Positions 59,083-64,000 of a DNA stretch of 64,000 bases are shown here, piece by piece; the first letter of the stretch is position 1; each line of letters opens with the position of its first letter. Position numbers and translations under genes: made by a program. Source of the stretch: Gnetum montanum (lineage: Eukaryota > Streptophyta > Gnetopsida > Gnetales > Gnetaceae); assembly GCA_015680685.1 (NCBI GenBank), contig MNCI01010839.1, positions 1,133,933-1,197,932 on the forward strand, read 5' to 3'. The notes under the pieces were generated by a model, which saw only the letters and a program-made list of their open reading frames with translations, did not search any database and was not told where the DNA came from.

Positions 59083-61400
59083 ATGTCTTCTTTTCACAAG
59101 ACTAAAGGTGGTCTATGCACATTTGGATCCTTATTATCTAGACTTCACTTTCATCCTCCATCAGGATGAATAATCACGCTGGAGAGATTTGGAAGGTAAT
59201 GTTGTATTGCCTCACGATCATTTTATCCCTTCAATGTTCATGGTAGCTTTCATGAAGTAGGGTCTTGAACCAATAGCCCCATATTACGAAATGAAGGAAC
59301 ACCTCTCAAAAGATTATCGACCAATAGAGGCCTAGCTCAAAAAAGATAAATGCATGGAGGCATGCCATGAAGCCTCCAAGGGAAAAAAGGTCCTAATCAC
59401 ATTGTTCTTGTAATCACAAAAGGAGGACCCTGAATTTCCATCAGGGCAATCTCAACACCAAGGCTCTCCTCCCTTCAGTAAGAATGATACGACTCATCAA
59501 TGATTATGTTCAACCTTAGTAAATAACCAAGGTAATAAAAGAAGAAAAGAATTGGTTTTAGAACTAGAAGAACCTCAAGGAAAAGGTCTCCCAACCATTC
59601 ACCAAGAAAATAACCAAGGGGCCAAAGGAGAAGAACAAGCTAGCTCCACTCTCATAGTTCTCACCTTCACCATCCTCCTCATCGTTAAATTCTAATAGGA
59701 GGAAACCTAACCAAAATTGAAGAAGAAATTATTAAGGCCAAGATAGTAATGATAGAAAGCCCCATAGAGGAGATGGGAGGAGATAACATAGACAACAACA
59801 ATAAGAGGAGGAGCATCATTAGAAAAGAAGGCATAGTAGGCTACATCATAAGAGGCATGACCATAATAGAGACCACCATGAATATAATGACTATGATGAA
59901 CCACTGCTTGCTAAGAGAAGCATGATAAATATTTTAGAAGTTATTCATATTCCTACCAAGCATCAAAGGGATTACTGAATCAAACAACTTAATACAAACA
60001 ACATTCCTAAGTTTGAAAGAGGGTATAATGTTGATACACAACATCATTTGCAAGCCTTCCATGATGCATGTGCCTTGTAGAATATTGAGAATGAGTGGTA
60101 GAAACTCAAACTATTCCCCAAGACACTTATCAAAGAAGCTGAAAGTTGGTACGGGTCCTTAGAGTTGAAATCTATTTGCAGATGAAGTACGATGATGGAA
60201 CTATTCAATGATAAATATTAAATATAGTCCAAGGTGTCAAACTTGACAAAATAAATCCAAGAATGGAAACAATACAATCATGAATCCCTTGCTACATTCT
60301 TGGATAGGCATTGCTCTCTTTTGCAATGATGCCCAGGCCATGATTTCTCTTAAAGGGAATAACTTCGCCATGTGATAGATGGGCTTAGAAACAAAATCAA
60401 AGAGACTCTTGGAGCTTATGTCCAAGGGAGATTATTAGAGATGTGGGTCCATCAGATCCAAAGGCTCATTTATCAAGTGGCTAAGAAAGAAGGAGAACTC
60501 AAAAAGAGTGAAAGTACAAAGGAGTATAATAGAGACCCCTCCATTCACAAAAGGGAGGTACATTTCTATGATCCTAAGGAGGAAGCACCACTAGACAAAG
60601 TAGTACAAAGAAATACTTTGTTGATCCAAAAATCTATCATAGAATTATTAGCCAAAGTGGACAAAATGTGGGACTACTTAGATGAGAAGTTCCAAATTGT
60701 TCAAAAGATTGTGAAGGAGAAAACAAATTAAGGAAACCAAGACAAGAACAAAAGGAGAACAAAGGATATAGAAAAGGACTATCATTAGTAGAAACATAAG
60801 ATTGCAATAGTTGATGAGATTGCAAATTTTGAGATAGAGGAAGAAGGATGCAACATCTACGAATATGAACATCACAATGAATGTTGTCCTATAGTATCAT
60901 ATCTACAAGAATCTGGGGTCTATGCTTTGAACCCAAAATCTGCAAAAAGGCAACCACCTAGAAGATTGCCTTATCCACAAGGTAATTATCGACAAAAGTT
61001 CACCAATAATAGAATTATCCAAGTGGAGTGCCAACTCAACCTTAAGACCATTATCATTAGTGGTAAAACTCACAATTGTGGGGGATGCCACCACCAAGGT
61101 AGCAATACCCTTATCATCAACTAGACTCATATGGTTATTATGTTCAACAATCTATATCTCTAAGTGGCTCTACAATTCATGCTTCTTTTTCTCATTACTA
61201 TTACCCCCTAAATATCATAGAGCAACCACACCACAAGCCAAATCTCCTTCTACTTATCCTCACCCACCAAAACACTATGCATCTTCCAATTTCACTCCCT
61301 TGCTACTTGTACCACCTATGCAAGGTGAAATTCCACTATAGCCTTAGCACTGTAATGCCACAAGGGATGTGAACTTACAACCAAATTACAATTTGAGTGG
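59083..61400 (+). pseudogene. gag of element F (degenerate)
   Basis: The N-terminal block VVYAHLDPYYLDFTFILHQDE (about 59108-59168) matches B and E after a frame change from the ATG at 59083. The capsid core (about 59995-60730) includes NIPKFERGYN, HLQAFHDACAL, WYGSLELK, IDGLRNKIKETLGAYVQGRL and a long Lys/Glu-rich segment to 60728. The nucleocapsid-like motif CNIYEYEHHNECCPIVSYL (about 60850-60905) has lost one Cys. A Pro-rich tail lies at about 61200-61340. Many stops. Confidence 0.7.
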
Positions 61401-61529
61401 TTTTGGGCATAAGCTTCGTAAAAGGGCTTTCTTTAGATACAAGAATCTACCTAAATTCTTGTAGGCATCTATGGATACTAATCCTTCCCAAACTACTTCA
61501 AAAATCACCAACAAACTACTAATCTGTAG

Positions 61530-62060
61530 TTACAGATTAGATTAAGATAGGACACTTTCCTAGAAAAATATCTAATCTTGGAAGTTCTCTAATATACTTA
61601 AAGATTATAGGAAATGATCCATGTGAAGCTCTATTAGACTCAACTTTTAAGGTGAACTTAATCTCGCAAGAAATATATAAAACTTGGAACCTACCTCCAC
61701 TCAAGAAATGTAATATCATGTTAGAGCTTGTTGATCAATCCATCATTATTCCCTTGGATTGATGGAGGATATTGTGACCACCATTTGCGGATGGGCTTAT
61801 TCAGCAGATTTCTTAGTAATCCATGTGAATAACTTGTAACGATGACTTCCCAAATATCATGGAAAGGGCTTGGCTAAGCATAATTGATGCCAAGCTAGGG
61901 ATCAGAGACCTCTCCTTGGAAATCGTCAAGAAAAATGACTTTGGGAAAGTTAATAAGGAGAGGTTTCTATGCATTGCGTACAGTGACACACGATATCATT
62001 ACATGCAAAAATATGGACTGTAAAGAACACATCCATCACAACATGTAAGAAGTGTTTCGA
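61530..62060 (+). pseudogene. Protease domain of element F
   Basis: CEALLDSTFKVNLISQEIY (about 61625-61680) has D-S-T where D-S/T-G is needed. The GRAWLS-like ending lies near 61865, and a pre-RT linker continues. Strongly decayed. Confidence 0.6.
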
Positions 62061-62199
62061 AACATCAATGTTCAAAGGCGTCTATATGCAACAACCACAA
62101 AATAAGAGGGTATCCAGTGGCTAATAATAGATGATAACTTTAGTTCAACAATGTGCATGGAACTAATTGAGCTCCTCACAAGTGCTTATATTGATAAGA

Positions 62200-64000
62200 T
62201 GGATGAAATGGAGCAAATTTAGGACCAACTATTCTACAAAGAAGCATAAATGAATTGGGGAGAGTTAGAATCCTTGATAATTTTAAACAAGAACCCCTTG
62301 AATTCAAGCTTTATTGGAAACTCTAGAGTATGTATTTCTTAATAATGACAAGCTCGTAATCATTAATGCTAATCTCACAAAAGCATAGAAAGGGGAGCTG
62401 CTAAAAGTAGTAAATAAATGGCCAACAACCTTTGCATAATTATATGATGAATTAACTAGAGTAGATCCATGCATATGCCAACACCAGATCTATATGGACT
62501 CCACCATCAAACCAAGGAAACATCCATAAAAAAGGTTGAATTCAAAGCTAAAACAAGTTGTAAAAATGAAGTTGAAAACTTCTTAGGGCATGATTCATTT
62601 ATCCTATGGTAGATAGTGAGTGGGTAAACCCACTTGTTATTGTACCAAAGAAAGGAGGATAAAGGAGGATCTGTATAGACTTCAAGCTATTGAACATGGC
62701 CACATTTAAAGATCATTTTCTATTGTCATTTGTGAACTAAGTGTTTAATACAAGTGTAGGGAACAATTACTATATTTTCCTAGATGGGTATAGTGGGTAT
62801 AACCAAATCCAAATTACACTAGATGACTAGGCCAAAGCAACTTTTAAAAGTCCCTGGGGAACTTTTGCATATAAAAATACACCCTTTTGGCCTCTATAGT
62901 GCTCCTACAACTTTCCAATGCCTAGTCCTAAGCATCTTTTAGTAGCATATTGGAAGTGGTATAGAAGTCTTCATGGATGACTTCTCCACCTATGGTACTA
63001 ATTTTGAACAAGCGTTAAACCTTCTTAATTGGGTAATAAAAAGATGTGTGGAAATAAACCTACAACTCAATTGGTAGAAAAGCCACTTGATGGTCAAAGA
63101 TGACATTATATTGGGACATAAAATTTCAAGAAAAGAAATTGAGGTGGATCCTTAAAAGGTATGGGTCATTTAAGAAACAACTAGACAACCTCAAATTGTT
63201 AAAGATATAAGGTCATTCCTTGGTCATACTAGTTACTACAAGTGCTCCATTGAAAATTTCTTTGAAATCACAAAGCCACTGGTAGAGCTTACTAAGAAGG
63301 ATGCAATCTTTGAATGGATCAAAGAATACAAACAAGCATTCCAACACTTGAATTAGAAGCTCATAGAAACTCTAATTCTACATGCTCCATATTTGTCCAA
63401 ATCATTTCACATCATGATAGGTACATCTCACTATGTTTTGGGAGTAGTACTTACACAAATGGATGATAAAAAAAATTCATATTATATCCATTGTACAATT
63501 AAGAGCATTATGGATATGCAACTTAACTACACCATCATTGCAAAAGAACTCATGGCAGTAGTGTATGCCTTAGAAAAATTTAGGCACTATGTGCTTGAAT
63601 AGCTAATCTTTGTGCACATGGACCATAGTGTAATCTGCTTCTTAATGAATAAACTAGTTGTAAGCCCCCATATTATACAGTGGTTGGTGATCTTATAGGA
63701 ATTTCATCTTACCATGGTTGATAGAACAAGAACCAAGAATGTAGTTGTAGATCATTTGTCTCAATTAAGATGGGATAATAATAATGATGAAGAATCTTTA
63801 TTTGATCAAATTCCAAATAAGCTCCTCTTTTCTAAGTCCACTAAAGTTCATGCACCAAGGATTACAAATTGGTATGATGAGTTCCTCTCATATCTACTCA
63901 TAGATGAGACTTCCACTGAATGGGATCATAAGAAGAAACAATAGTTTCTTCACTAGGTCAAACATTACACGGAGATTAAAGGCAACATCTACAAGGTTTG
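62200..64000 (+). pseudogene. RT and RNase H of element F (partial)
   Basis: The RT motifs are EWVNPLVIVPKKGG (about 62615), CIDFKLLNMATFKDHF (about 62670), FLDGYSGYNQIQI (about 62780), the catalytic EVFMDDFSTYG (about 62960-62995) and LMVKDDIILGHKIS (about 63085-63125). RNase H reads FHIMIGTSHYVLG (about 63405-63440), where MTDAS is expected, so its first catalytic Asp is gone; AKELMAVVYALEKFRHYV follows. The start of the integrase region (DHLSQLRWDNNND about 63750; PNKLLFSKS) runs to the window end. Confidence 0.8.

Larger units (their letters stand above)
58080..64000 (+). mobile_element. 5' part of Athila-like element F
   Basis: It has a 5' LTR, primer site, gag, protease, RT and RNase H, and runs off the window before the integrase core. 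It is more diverged than B and E, with more stops, an LTR without the GATATC-like array and a poorer primer site. The possible target repeat to look for on the far side is ATCAA (58075-58079). Confidence 0.82.

Overview
The window looks like a stretch of a large, repeat-rich seed-plant nuclear genome, probably a gymnosperm (this is inferred from style and not proven). One intact ten-exon plant gene sits among nested, decayed LTR retrotransposons. Nearly every other reading frame is retrotransposon gag/pol broken by stops. There are three runs of N: one base at 5997, one base at 19392, and 288 bases at 33958-34245. The two single-N sites are flanked by near-identical direct copies and look like assembly joins.

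Layout. 1-1428 is the 3' end and 3' LTR of an Athila-like Ty3/gypsy element (A, + strand). 1490-11893 is a complete but degenerate Athila-like element (B, +) with both LTRs, a tRNA-Asp-type primer site, gag, protease, RT, RNase H, integrase and a polypurine tract. A and B both sit inside the RT/RNase H region of an older minus-strand Tat/Ogre-type element (C). Pieces of C are seen at 1429-1489, 11894-13080 (RT), 32500-33957 (protease side), 34246-35911 (gag) and 36000-38440 (leader or LTR, with a tandem repeat of about 510 bp). Between C's protease and RT lie a field of degenerate inverted-repeat motifs (13.7-16.8 kb), a decayed + strand multi-block gene-like region (28.4-31.8 kb), and element D.

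Element D (18711-27484, minus) is the most unusual unit. It has two LTRs, a primer site and gag, but no pol that I can find. In place of pol it carries a frame of about 930 codons that is env-like in position and rich in coiled coil. This frame has its own splice-acceptor-like start, and an LTR-like array plus TATA lies about 480 bases upstream. D is flanked by 210-bp direct repeats where a 5-bp target duplication would be expected.

38440-40880 is a truncated Ty1/copia element (+), interrupted at 40881 by another Athila-like element (E, +). E keeps its 5' LTR, gag and pol but stops abruptly inside integrase at 47477. 47478-49860 is AT-rich and holds a LINE reverse-transcriptase scrap. 49863-56346 (minus) is a complete gene for a membrane-tailed A1 aspartic protease of the aspartic-proteinase-like 1 type: ten exons, all introns GT-AG, 547 residues, both active-site motifs intact. 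A tRNA-derived SINE-like head lies at about 57683. 58080-64000 is the 5' part of a further Athila-like element (F, +) that runs off the end.

How it fits together. The protease gene is the only likely functional protein gene. The rest records successive insertions: Tat-type C is the oldest, then Athila-like A, B and D inside it, copia next to it, and E inside copia. All the Athila-like copies share a tRNA-Asp-type primer site. Where both ends are visible their LTRs begin TGATGA and end TCATCA (E ends TCAACA). They also share U5 blocks and (except F) an array of GATATC-like units just upstream of the LTR TATA box.
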